A DNA stretch of 63,233 nt from Pachysolen tannophilus NRRL Y-2460 (GCA_001661245.1 KV454017.1:240847-304079), one strand, 5' to 3'. Positions 41,858 to 51,645 are shown, counted from the first letter of the stretch. Made by a program: numbers and translations. The notes: a model not told the origin generated them from the sequence alone.

Positions 41858-44677
41858 ATGTCAAAGAGACCAGCTCTTGCTGATCAGTTCAAGAAGGTTT
41901 CGAGGCCTAAATTGTCGCAGCAGGCTGTTTCGTCGACTTCGGGGGTTGCACAACCACCACAACCTCCGGCGCCGCTGCTGCTGTCACTGTCGTCGCTGTC
42001 GCTGGCGCTGCTGCCGCATCATCATAATCATCAGTCTCTTCCTCCAAAACCTTCAACAACTCCTGTATATAGAAACAACAATAATAAATCTGAAAAATTC
42101 AACAAGAAGAGAAATAAATTGTTCAATTCACGTCAGATAAGGTTAGAAAATTCTGATCCTTCATTTAAAGAGGGCAAGTTGGATGTACCAAGTTTTATTA
42201 AATCGCGATTATTTGAAATAAATCAATTAGAACAAGCACAGTTAAGATCAAAATTTTCTTCATCAACAAGATGTTTCCAAAGTTTACCACGGACATTGCG
42301 AAGAAGAACAGCATCGCATAATGTGAAAAGGGTGCCGAAAAGAATGAGACTGAAAGCGTTAAGAGAAATGAAATTAAATCATGATACAAATAATGGTAAT
42401 GTCTTGGTAAAGAGAAAACATTTGAGTGGAAGAGAATTGTATAGACTTAAAACTACAAAGAAATTATTGAAAATTGCAGCTAAATTGAAAACAGATAAAT
42501 TGAACAATTTCAATACATCGATATCTGATTTTAATTTAAGAAATAAGATAAAAGAGATAACATCTAAGATTAATGAAATTGAAGAAAAAAAATTAAGAGA
42601 TAATGAAAAAAATTTAACTCAAGAGGAAAAATTAATTTCAAGATCAAAATTATTTTTAAATAATTCCATGGGTTCTTATGATAACCTTGGTGTGAATAAA
42701 TTAGCTTCTAGACCACGAGGAAATGCTAAATATATGAAAAGACAGAAAAATAATGTTTGGTTACCTACTCATGTTATGCATGCAAAGAGAGCTCATATGA
42801 TAAAAAGATGGGGATACCAAATACCTTTAGAACCAACTCAAAAATGCTATAAATCAACTCATAGAAAGTCAATATTGGATGGTGCATTGATCTTTGATAC
42901 TTCATATTACGATTGTTTAATCTTGACTTGTTTGCCCAATTTACAAAATAATTTAAAAGATTTAATTTTGAAAATATCTAATAATCAATTTAAGGGAAAA
43001 TTTTTCAATAGTAACAAAGTTTGGCAAGGATTATTATATATCCAAGATATCGAAAATGAAGATAAAAATGAATCTTTTAATAAAATTATTGGTAAAGGTT
43101 CAATTTATTATCTTAAAAATGAAAAAGAAACAAAAGCTTTAATACGAATGCATCCTTCAACTTATAAAGAATTTTTCGATTTCTTATTATCATACATAAA
43201 TAAAGATAACGATGATGAAGATAAGATAAAATTATATGATTGTCGTTATTCTTTAGGAAGTATTGAACTTGCAGGACCTCTGTCAATCTCATGTTTGACT
43301 CAAATCTTACATCCAACAAAAGATTTCAAAAATTTAAAAGCTTCTCAATATTTAACCAAATTATCTACAATTCAGGACTTAGATAGTATCAGTGTTGGAA
43401 CTATATTTGCATTTGATGTTGATGACCCAAGGTTATGGGATAAACCTTATAAGAATCCGAGAAAGCCAAGAGAAAATGAGGTATTGGATCTTATTATTGA
43501 TATAAATCAAGGAAGTTCGATTAATCATGATACTTTACAAAAATTATTTACTTTTGAAGGAAGATTGAAATCTTATGAAAATCAACCTTCAACTAAGATG
43601 CTATCATCAAGGAGATCTCAAAATCCACCATCAATGCCATTACCTAAATTATCATCAGATCCAACTATTCCGTTAATGATAGTTAAGACATCGCTGATCA
43701 GATATTCTATAATATTGCCTTGGTATTGGGTATTACCATTTTGGTATAATTTCAATAAGATTCCACATTTACAAATGGGAGGATTAAAACAATTGCATCA
43801 ATTAAACTTTGAATCGGAATTTTTAAATTTTCCAAATGATTATCCATTCTTAAGACAAGGATATGTTGAAAATTTTTTAAATGGTATAGAAATGCATAGA
43901 AAATGGTTATCAAAGCAAACGGGTAAAAAAATCAATTTTGAAAAATTGGATTTAAATAATGATGATGAAGAATTTGGTAAAGGAGAAATAGGATTCCCAT
44001 TTAACAGTGATTGGAGATTTTTACAAATATTAAGACACGCATTAAAATTATATGAAAAATCCATTAATGAGAAAGGAGATCAAAAGGCAAATTTCGAAAC
44101 AACCAATTGGGCTCCCAATCATAAAAGAATTTTGAAAAATTTATCAGATGTATATGAATATATTGAAGATATTAAGGCTTTAGATAAGGAAAAATTAGCA
44201 AGAGGTGAATTATTATTACAAAATCCAGTTGAATTAGCAACTGATTTAACTAAAATTAAGCAAGAATTTTTTAATTCAACAATATCTTTTTCAAATATTT
44301 CAACTTTAAAAATTATTCCAATTAAAGTGAAAATATTACGGAAGGGTCATCCAACAGATAATGCAAGAATTTATTCAATTCCAAAGACAGATTACAACAA
44401 GTGGATCCAATCTTTAAATCATTTAAATATCGATTCTAAAAAAACGTCCAAGAATATACCACCATGTCCTCCAGCTAATCATTTAATTGGATTTTTAACT
44501 TCTGCAACTTTTAATTTATGTAAAGGATGCGGCTCTGGTATTGGTTATATTGATGCTCAATTTGCTTTAAATAAAACCAAAAAAAATAACGAAAAAGATA
44601 AAAATTTTTGTTTAATAAGAAATGTTGGCCAATCTGTTTCTAGATTGGCTCAATGGGATATTATAGAAGAACTTTAA
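41858..44677 (+). CDS. POP1: RNase P/RNase MRP protein POP1
   Basis: A 939-residue orthologue of Pop1, the largest protein shared by RNase P and RNase MRP, which process pre-tRNA and pre-rRNA. The diagnostic block RTLRRRTASHNVKRVPKRMR lies near residues 148-167, followed by the basic Pop1 N-terminal domain. WLPTHVMHAKRAHMIKRWG is another hallmark, and PLMIVKTSLIRYSIILPWYWVLPFWY belongs to the POPLD domain. The C-terminal part ends in LIGFLTSATFNLCKGCGSGIGYID. A short disordered N-terminal extension carries eight CTG codons among Ser codons (41975-42013). In S. cerevisiae POP1 is YNL221C, next to SSU72. Confidence 0.94.
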   Translation: MSKRPALADQFKKVSRPKLSQQAVSSTSGVAQPPQPPAPLLLSLSSLSLALLPHHHNHQSLPPKPSTTPVYRNNNNKSEKFNKKRNKLFNSRQIRLENSDPSFKEGKLDVPSFIKSRLFEINQLEQAQLRSKFSSSTRCFQSLPRTLRRRTASHNVKRVPKRMRLKALREMKLNHDTNNGNVLVKRKHLSGRELYRLKTTKKLLKIAAKLKTDKLNNFNTSISDFNLRNKIKEITSKINEIEEKKLRDNEKNLTQEEKLISRSKLFLNNSMGSYDNLGVNKLASRPRGNAKYMKRQKNNVWLPTHVMHAKRAHMIKRWGYQIPLEPTQKCYKSTHRKSILDGALIFDTSYYDCLILTCLPNLQNNLKDLILKISNNQFKGKFFNSNKVWQGLLYIQDIENEDKNESFNKIIGKGSIYYLKNEKETKALIRMHPSTYKEFFDFLLSYINKDNDDEDKIKLYDCRYSLGSIELAGPLSISCLTQILHPTKDFKNLKASQYLTKLSTIQDLDSISVGTIFAFDVDDPRLWDKPYKNPRKPRENEVLDLIIDINQGSSINHDTLQKLFTFEGRLKSYENQPSTKMLSSRRSQNPPSMPLPKLSSDPTIPLMIVKTSLIRYSIILPWYWVLPFWYNFNKIPHLQMGGLKQLHQLNFESEFLNFPNDYPFLRQGYVENFLNGIEMHRKWLSKQTGKKINFEKLDLNNDDEEFGKGEIGFPFNSDWRFLQILRHALKLYEKSINEKGDQKANFETTNWAPNHKRILKNLSDVYEYIEDIKALDKEKLARGELLLQNPVELATDLTKIKQEFFNSTISFSNISTLKIIPIKVKILRKGHPTDNARIYSIPKTDYNKWIQSLNHLNIDSKKTSKNIPPCPPANHLIGFLTSATFNLCKGCGSGIGYIDAQFALNKTKKNNEKDKNFCLIRNVGQSVSRLAQWDIIEEL

Positions 44678-44938
44678 ATATTTTTAAATAAATATAGATT
44701 ACATGATATAAATATGCACTGAACTGATTCATTCACAAATTCTGTATGTACATATAGATAAATAGAGAGAGAGATGCCTTAATTTTTTTTTCCTCTTTTG
44801 TGAAAATTTCCATGTTACCCGCCTTTCCAATAAAAAACTAAAAAAAAAAAAAAAAATTTCATATAAATTCAGCACTTTCGCTGTTAAAAAGTTCTTGAAC
44901 TTTTTTTTCTCTTTTTTTTTTTTTCTTCATACTTACCT

Positions 44939-45048
44939 TGAGACGCCATAGGAGATCAAGAAGTCCTTATGGTCGGCTTTAGGGGCTTACATTGCACAAC
45001 GTTACTCCTGAAGCTGTCGGCTATCACATAGTGGTAGTGCGGGTCTCA
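44939..45048 (+). ncRNA. Candidate structured non-coding RNA
   Basis: The ends pair (TGAGAC at 44939-44944 with GTCTCA at 45043-45048). A hairpin forms inside: CCATAGGA (44946-44953) with TCC and TATGG (44964-44972, one bulged T). GTCGGCT is repeated at 44972 and 45016. Base composition is much more balanced than the flanks, and an ATTTTTG follows at the 3' side. It matches no RNA family I can name: not tRNA, 5S, or an obvious snoRNA. Strand is a guess. Confidence 0.3.
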
Positions 45049-45439
45049 TAATTTTTGATTTCTCCTAATTGATTTTGTATGATTATTTTTTAGTATTCAT
45101 ATGAAAAATTTCCTCTTAATTCACGTTTTTATTCTAATGAATTTTGTTAATTGATTTGATTTTGGGTGTACATATTTTATTGTATATATGACACTCACTT
45201 GATGAAATTGATTAATTTTTTTTTCATTTTTTTTTTCAATTGTACCGTATTCTATTGTGTTGTATTGTTTTTGATCTTTTTTACTAATGTGTTAACCAGG
45301 TGGTTTGTCTTTAGTAAAAGGATTAAAAACTTACCAGGTAATATTGTGGTAATGTTTAGTAATGTGTAGTAAGTACCCTTGTCCCATAATACTAGAAGTA
45401 CTAGTAGTACATAAAAATTCAATAATGCCAGCTAACTTT

Positions 45440-45610
45440 TGGTGTAAAGTTGCGGAAGTTGATGCACATACATCGGGCGGCGGACCAACGGCCGAACAAG
45501 CGGCCAGCAGGCAGCTAACAAGCGGCAAACAAGAGGATAATAAGCAAGAAGCCCGTGGGCAGCTAACGAGCAGTCTAGCAACCAGCTAACAGGTGGCTAG
45601 CGGGCGGCAC
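45440..45610. repeat. GC-rich island with repeated CAGCTAAC
   Basis: A block of GGCGGC, GGCC and GCGG words in an AT-rich region. CAGCTAAC occurs at 45512, 45560 and 45583. A 75-codon ORF (ATG 45362 to stop 45589) runs through it, ending in QLTSGKQ...QLTSSLATS. Without any recognisable domain I do not call it a gene. The block could be a foreign insert, a regulatory element or non-coding RNA. Confidence 0.4.
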
Positions 45611-46055
45611 TATTTTTTCCCCCCCCTCTATTCTCTTCTTTTTCCCTTCCCCTTCCCTTCCCTTCAAAGAAAAAGGACAAAATCTTTCAATTAACTTTAA
45701 TTAGTTAAGAATAATATAAAAAATATGGTAGTGCAGAAACCACTTAAAACATCCGAAAAGAGATGTTTTGATGTTCCGCGGCTGGATCATTATCGTTTTG
45801 CAGAACGTTCCGCGGATCTATCTAGCTCATCATCGAAATGCTCTAAGATATTGTCTTTTGTATACTTATACTTATATATACCAAAGTATTTTTCTGTTTT
45901 CCTTTTTTTTTCTTCCTTCTATTTTATATTATGTGATTTGTTTCTTGGGCCTTTCCGTGGACTCTAGACTCTATTCTTCATAAGTTGTGATAATATTTGT
46001 TTATTTAAAAGTAGAAGGTTAAGTTGGTTTTGTTAACTTTATATTTTTTTTTTTC

Positions 46056-46087
<32 letters not shown>

Positions 46088-46161
46088 GGTTGGGGTTGTA
46101 CTGGTTTTGATAAGAGCAGAAAGAAACTTAATTTATTATTATTTATATATATTTATGCGAT

Positions 46162-47616
46162 ATGACACAAGATGGTTTTTTCGAAACAGATGTTAAGTCG
46201 CTGGGCTTGTCAGATATTAATTTTACTGTTTATTGTGGTACTTTAGCACATACTCCAAAATTAGGTGTTTTGGAAGTTATACCAAATGCTGTTGTTGGAG
46301 TTGATCAAGATGGGATTATTGTTTTCATTACACCAAATGCTGCAGATGATCCTTTAAAAGCTGTTTCTGCTTATGATCCAACTTTATCTTTAACACAAGT
46401 AGATGTTATTAATACTGATTTACAAAATGAAAGTTGTTTTTGGTTCCCAGGATTTTTTGATACACATATTCATGCACCACAATTTTCTAATAATGGTATA
46501 TTTGGAAATTCAACTTTACTTGATTGGTTAGAAAAATATACTTTCCCCTTGGAATCATCTTTTAAAGATTTGTCAATTGCTAAAGAACATTATGAAAGAG
46601 TTATTGATAGAACTTTAAGTAATGGTACTACATGTGCTTCATATTATGCAACAATTCATCCTTTACTGTCCAAATTATTGGCTGAAATTGCTTTGAAAAA
46701 AGGTCAAAGAGCTTTTATTGGTAAAGTTTGTATGGATAAAAATTCTCCTGATCACTATATTGAAACTGCTGATGAATGTAAACAAGCAACTTTAGATGTA
46801 ATTGATCATATAGAAAAGATTGATCCTGAAATGGAATTAATAGCTCCAATTATTACACCAAGATTTGCAGGTTCCTGTACAAGTGAATTATTAAAATGGC
46901 TTGGTGATTTAAGAGAATCAAAAAATTATCATTGTCAAACTCATATTAATGAAACACAAGTGGAAATTGAATGGATATTAAAACAATTCCCAGATTATAA
47001 TACTTATACAGATATTTATAATGATCATAATTTATTATCAAATAAAACTATATTGGGGCATGGTATCCATTTCACAGAATATGAAAAAGATTTAATTTCC
47101 AAAATCGGTTGTGGTGTTGCACATTGTCCAACTTCAAACTCATCTATTACTTCTGGTGAAGCAAGAATAAGATGGTTATTAGATGCAGGAATAAACGTTG
47201 GTTTAGGAACTGATTGTTCTGGTGGATTTACTCCATCAATATTGGAAGTTTCTAAACATGCATTATTGGTCTCTAGACATTTAGTTATGGGTTCCAAGAA
47301 TGAAAAGGAAAAATTAACTGTCAATGAATGTTTATATTTGGCCACTATGGGTGGAGCGAACGTTTGTAAACTTCAAGATAAAGCTGGTTCATTTGAAATA
47401 GGTAAAAAATGGGAATGTCAATTAATTGATTTGGATGTCCAAGGTTCAGCATTAGATATTTTTGATTATCAGAGACCAAATTGGAAAGAAAATGATTACG
47501 TGGAAGCCAAGAGTAAATTTCAAAACCTAATAGATAAATGGGTTTTCAATGGTGATGATAGAAATGTCAGAAAGGTTTATACTAATGGTAGATGTGTCGT
47601 TAATAAGGAATACTAG
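46162..47616 (+). CDS. GUD1: Guanine deaminase
   Basis: A 484-residue amidohydrolase matching Gud1, which converts guanine to xanthine and ammonia in purine salvage. Zinc and catalytic motifs are FFDTHIHAPQF (two metal-binding His, about residues 98-108), the HINETQVE His, GHGIHF, and the late TDCSGGF Asp. GQRAFIGKVCMDKNSPDHYIE is a family hallmark. Length is normal. It sits between POP1 and SSU72, which are adjacent in S. cerevisiae, so GUD1 was inserted here or lost there. A CTG codon at 46666-46668 lies where homologues usually have Ser, Thr or Ala. Confidence 0.94.
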   Translation: MTQDGFFETDVKSLGLSDINFTVYCGTLAHTPKLGVLEVIPNAVVGVDQDGIIVFITPNAADDPLKAVSAYDPTLSLTQVDVINTDLQNESCFWFPGFFDTHIHAPQFSNNGIFGNSTLLDWLEKYTFPLESSFKDLSIAKEHYERVIDRTLSNGTTCASYYATIHPLLSKLLAEIALKKGQRAFIGKVCMDKNSPDHYIETADECKQATLDVIDHIEKIDPEMELIAPIITPRFAGSCTSELLKWLGDLRESKNYHCQTHINETQVEIEWILKQFPDYNTYTDIYNDHNLLSNKTILGHGIHFTEYEKDLISKIGCGVAHCPTSNSSITSGEARIRWLLDAGINVGLGTDCSGGFTPSILEVSKHALLVSRHLVMGSKNEKEKLTVNECLYLATMGGANVCKLQDKAGSFEIGKKWECQLIDLDVQGSALDIFDYQRPNWKENDYVEAKSKFQNLIDKWVFNGDDRNVRKVYTNGRCVVNKEY

Positions 47617-47759
47617 AAGGTTTCTACTTTTTTTCTTTTTTTTTTCTTTCTCTTTTATCTTTTTCTTTTGCTATTTACTTGATTACATTTTAATTTTACA
47701 TTTTGATAATTTAATTAATACTTAATTCTAAACTAGGAATAACTAATAAAAATTTTCCT

Positions 47760-48515
47760 CTAATAATAACAAACACTATACAATGATGGTAAGTTTGGGT
47801 GTCCTTTTTGCCATTCTGTTAATACATCTATCATACTATCTTCAAAAGGTTTGCTAAACTGATCGGTTATTTTACAACTTTTCAGGTATTTATCATTGAT
47901 CAGGTTTGCCAATTCTAAAATCCCCAGTCCACCAATTTGGGCATTATCATGATCATCTTTAATATCGATATTTATAACATGTATAATATTGTTAGTTGTA
48001 TCAGGGTTATTATAATTTCTTGAAAGTAAATCTTCAACAACTGCATCAAAACATCTTTCCTCACATGTAAATACTATATCAAACTTGAAATGTTCTCTAT
48101 TATAAGCCTCATTCTCCGGAACACCATAATATGGCCATCTCTCTGGTGCTGTTTTAATCTTCCTATTTCGATCAACCATTTGTAGCACACCATTAGATGA
48201 ATATAATTTCGGATTTTGACTTATCAATTCTTGATATATCTTTTCATAAGGTGTACCAAATTGATATACATTCGGCCGATCTATGGAAGGCCCAGGTAAT
48301 CGAACAGCTGAGCCTGTTCCAAATGATTCTACCTTATATCCAGCATCTTTTAACACCTTATGGGCTTGCATTGATCTAAAGAGTAAATATTCATGTTAGT
48401 AATCATCATTTCTTTATTAACATACATTTTCAAAAAATAAAAATGAAAAACATTGCTCAAAGACATACCTATTCTGATTAGAAGCACAAACAGTACAAAA
48501 CTTCAACTCTGACAT
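47760..48515 (-). CDS. SSU72: RNA polymerase II CTD phosphatase SSU72, with one intron
   Basis: The spliced product has 220 residues. Ssu72 removes phosphate from Ser5 (and Ser7) of the Pol II CTD within the cleavage and polyadenylation factor. Exon 1 (48469-48515) encodes [15 protein letters not shown] and the first two bases of Arg; exon 2 (47760-48375) continues [13 protein letters not shown]. The catalytic P-loop CX5R is C-ASNQN-R, with its Arg codon split by the intron. Further blocks are [36 protein letters not shown] and the C-terminal [17 protein letters not shown]. Next to ATG4 and POP1 as in S. cerevisiae (YNL222W). Confidence 0.95.
48376..48468 (-). other. SSU72: SSU72 intron
   Basis: A 93-base intron with the canonical yeast donor GTATGT (48463-48468), a perfect TACTAAC branch site, and acceptor TTTAG ending at 48376. 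It splits the active-site Arg codon as AG|A. Confidence 0.92.
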
Positions 48516-49148
48516 CTTATTTCAATTCTGATAATATCTCTATCCGTGTAGTATTAAACTTAACTGTTGTAAATGGAAAACTACGCTACTTGCACTTCCT
48601 GAAACATGCATAGATTCAACCAGATAGAGCTTTTTTTTTTTGGCCTTCAAATATTAGAAATCAACTCTAATCTCTACTCAAATCTTTGGATAAATTACTT
48701 CTTAATCTAACTAAATGAATGAAGATATAAGAAATGTTCTTAAATATTGAAAACAGTGTAAGGATATTTATTAAACATCTCGTAAACTTTTTAACTTTTC
48801 AATTTTTCAACTTTTTAATTTTTTTTTTTTTCATCTTCTATTTAGTTTTCCTCGAAGGTTCTCGTATTAAGAAAATAGATAAGCTCTTTTAAGTAAAAGT
48901 TGTTCATCTTAAAGAGTGATTTGAACAAGATAGATTAAACATATAAACTACAAATATAGCCATGACCTGATAAGATATTATCTAACTATCTACCTAACCT
49001 ATATATATATATATATATATACATATATATATTTGCAAATAAATATATAATCCCAAAATCATAAATTGAAAATGTTGCCTGCAACATTTTCAGATAAGCT
49101 AATTACAGAGCAATTAAACTTTTTTTTTCTTTCTTTTCTTTCTTTTAT
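48516..49148. other. SSU72 upstream region / ATG4 3' flank
   Basis: A (TA)n run is at about 49002-49030. A perfect inverted repeat (GAAAATGTTGC, two bases, GCAACATTTTC) is at 49068-49091, about 60 bases past the ATG4 stop on its strand. No gene. Confidence 0.5.
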
Positions 49149-51302
49149 TCATTCATTAAAAACCTCAATGTTACCACCTTCTTGTGGTTCAGCATCCAGC
49201 TTAAATGGTTTACTATTATGATCATGTTCAAACTTGGAAGCTGTTCCAAAAAAATCCTTTCCATTTTTAGAAGATTTAAAATCTTCATTTTCGCTGTCAT
49301 CTTCAAGACTATCTTCAATTTCATCTTTATTTGTATTTCCTTTTCCAATTGAAAGCGGTGATTTCGAAGGTTCTTTCGAGTAATCACCCGATGGTTCCTT
49401 AACTTCTTTCTCCTCTGTATAATGAATTATGCTTTCATCGAGATTCAAATTTGATAAATCATGATGGTCAACCACAACGGCTGGTTCATTTATTGATTCA
49501 TAATCCTTTTTATTTATTTTTTCATAATTTTCTTTTATATCACTTTTTTGAATTATAGAAGAATCTTTTTCATCATCAAATGTGAAATTACCGCGATCTT
49601 TTTCTTCTTCTCTTTCCAAAATTACTAACGAATCATCATTATTTCCAACTTCAACTGGCAGCTCATACTCTTCTTCTGAATGGTTAGAGACGTTTTCATG
49701 GGGAAAAGAACAAGTTTCTTGCAGTGAAACATGATGCAGCAGTTGAGATTTTTTTGAATTTAAGTTGGAATTTTCTTCATTACCTTCAGATTGAATATTC
49801 AGTTCAGAAGCTGTTCTGGGATTTAATCCCAAGTCAACAAATTCATCTTCATCATCTTCCATATCAACAATTGATATTGAAGGTTGCCTCATTTCCAATA
49901 ATGCTGAATTATTGGTTTGAGAAATATGAACTATCTTATAATGTAAATCATTGGATTGTAATGAATTTTTCCAATCTTCATAATCTTTTTTATCTTTAAT
50001 TAAAAATCCAATTAACATTGAAGGATCCATTTGATTTAAATGTAATTTACGTAGTCTTGTAGTATGTACTGATGGAATATCCAAATTCGACAAGACTTCA
50101 ATATAATTACTTGTTTCTAATGATTCATCAAAATTCTGCAGCAGTTCATTTTGAGTTTCAACTTCTATTTCTTCTTTCCGTTCTTGGACTGATTCATTTT
50201 CTTTATGTTGAGGATCTTGATTTTCAATATAACTACTTGGAATTTGTAAAGGTTTTTGTGGTAAATGAGGATCCAAATAAAATAAGTAATCTCCTTGAAA
50301 TCCAAAAAAATAATGTGATGATGAAGGTCTACCACCTGCAATACCAACAGACTGAGGTATTGCTAAAGTTTTCTTTAAAGCATCCCAATATATAGGATTA
50401 ACATTTTCAACACCTAATCTAACACCACATAAAATTAATACCGGATTAACGGTTCCATTTTCATTTTCAAGTAAATTCATTAATTCATCCTCATAAATAT
50501 CTCCACTATCTTCACTTAGATAAACTTTTAATCCACATTCTTTATAATCATCACACAAGACTTGAATACTCCTTGCTGCAGCTGATGGACCAAACCATTC
50601 ACCAGCTTTCTTTCCAGAATAAGTTATACCTTTATCAACAAAATTATGAATTGAAAAGGGTGCCGATGGAGCATCCACAAACCATGATATTATTCTCTTA
50701 TGTGTATCATCACCATCTTGTTCACCTTGTTCATCTTGTTCATCTTGTTCATTTTTATTATATCTCCAATCTCTACCAACAAGTAAATTTAAAAAAGTAT
50801 TTGCCAATAAACTTTGACTTGTTCTTATCATACAACCCCATCCAACATCAGAAGTAAAACCAACATGATTTATATCATTAATAGAACCGGATCTAAGAAA
50901 AGTCCCCAATGATGAAGTCAACGGAGATGGCCCATCAACAGATTTAGCAATTGGGAAGAACCCTGTTCTATAAGTTAACCATATCCTACTTTCAACATCA
51001 CGTATAAACAGCTCTGGCCAAATATTTTCAGGAATTTTCAGATTAAAAGAACCTTCATGCTTGAAAAAATTTCTAATTTCATTCAATTTGGAATCAAAAT
51101 TTGATAATTCAAATCGACCGCCATTATCATTACAATTATCCTTTGAAAAATTTAACTGTTCATTACTTCGTTGCTGTGTTATTATTTCAAATGGATCATA
51201 TTCTTTACCCAATACTACCAACTTATTCTCCAAATCATCATTCTCAAAAGATCTATCCCAAAATATATCGAGAACACGTTTAAGACCATGTGACGATGCC
51301 AT
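49149..51302 (-). CDS. ATG4: Autophagy cysteine protease ATG4
   Basis: A 717-residue protein whose first 410 residues form the Atg4 C54 peptidase. It trims Atg8 to expose its terminal Gly and later releases Atg8 from phosphatidylethanolamine. The catalytic Cys is in DVGWGCMIRTSQSLLANT. The Asp/His pair is in FYLDPHLPQ, preceded by PQSVGIAGGRPSSSHYFFG. The remaining 300 residues form an acidic, probably disordered tail, unusual in length for Atg4 and likely regulatory. LIGF near residue 465 and DDEDEFVDLG resemble the end of the core. All in-frame CTG codons I found lie outside the catalytic core. Syntenic with YNL223W. Confidence 0.94.
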   Translation of the reverse strand: MASSHGLKRVLDIFWDRSFENDDLENKLVVLGKEYDPFEIITQQRSNEQLNFSKDNCNDNGGRFELSNFDSKLNEIRNFFKHEGSFNLKIPENIWPELFIRDVESRIWLTYRTGFFPIAKSVDGPSPLTSSLGTFLRSGSINDINHVGFTSDVGWGCMIRTSQSLLANTFLNLLVGRDWRYNKNEQDEQDEQGEQDGDDTHKRIISWFVDAPSAPFSIHNFVDKGITYSGKKAGEWFGPSAAARSIQVLCDDYKECGLKVYLSEDSGDIYEDELMNLLENENGTVNPVLILCGVRLGVENVNPIYWDALKKTLAIPQSVGIAGGRPSSSHYFFGFQGDYLFYLDPHLPQKPLQIPSSYIENQDPQHKENESVQERKEEIEVETQNELLQNFDESLETSNYIEVLSNLDIPSVHTTRLRKLHLNQMDPSMLIGFLIKDKKDYEDWKNSLQSNDLHYKIVHISQTNNSALLEMRQPSISIVDMEDDEDEFVDLGLNPRTASELNIQSEGNEENSNLNSKKSQLLHHVSLQETCSFPHENVSNHSEEEYELPVEVGNNDDSLVILEREEEKDRGNFTFDDEKDSSIIQKSDIKENYEKINKKDYESINEPAVVVDHHDLSNLNLDESIIHYTEEKEVKEPSGDYSKEPSKSPLSIGKGNTNKDEIEDSLEDDSENEDFKSSKNGKDFFGTASKFEHDHNSKPFKLDAEPQEGGNIEVFNE

Positions 51303-51645
51303 TATCCACTTCTATCAATAATCAAATTATAATATTGATATCTTATTTAAAATAATATTAATACTTCTTTACGTTGTATTTCCATTTACTTATTATTTTA
51401 AAAAGTCTATTAACACAACTCTACACGTGATTTCCGGTCTCTTTATTATAAGAAAAGTTTTAAAAATTCAAATTTATAAAGGAATAGACAAGTTGATAAT
51501 TATTGATGAAATTAAAATTATAATTTTTATCTGAAGTGAATATTGGGATTGTTGCTGTGATAGAGTTTTGTGAATTTTTGACATTATCAGGAATAGGTTG
51601 GTTATTGGTTATTTTAAATTGTTCATTTTTGAGAAAGTTGTAAAG
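51303..51645. promoter_or_regulatory. Divergent promoter region ATG4/SQS1
   Basis: About 340 bases of AT-rich sequence. An in-frame TTG at 51598 would extend SQS1 by 16 residues but is not a credible start. No other structure was seen. Confidence 0.4.

Larger units (their letters stand above)
44678..46161. other. Gene-free region POP1-GUD1 with two GC-rich segments
   Basis: About 1.5 kb. A Reb1-type TTACCCG is at 44815-44821, 140 bases past the POP1 stop. A potentially folded segment lies at 44939-45048 and a GC-rich, repeat-bearing island at 45440-45610 (both listed separately). A pure-pyrimidine-like tract spans about 45611-45666. GTTCCGCGG occurs twice (45773 and 45807). (TTA)n repeats (about 46059-46085) precede the GUD1 leader. 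Confidence 0.5.

Noticed and set aside
44930-44952. Minus-strand ATGGCGTCTCAAG followed by GTAAGT, a possible first exon
   Set aside because: No credible second exon or long frame downstream before POP1; kept only as a reason the strand of the candidate RNA is uncertain.
48910-48925. GTTCAAATC on the minus strand, like a tRNA B box
   Set aside because: Flanking bases do not form T-arm or acceptor stems and no A box is placed correctly.
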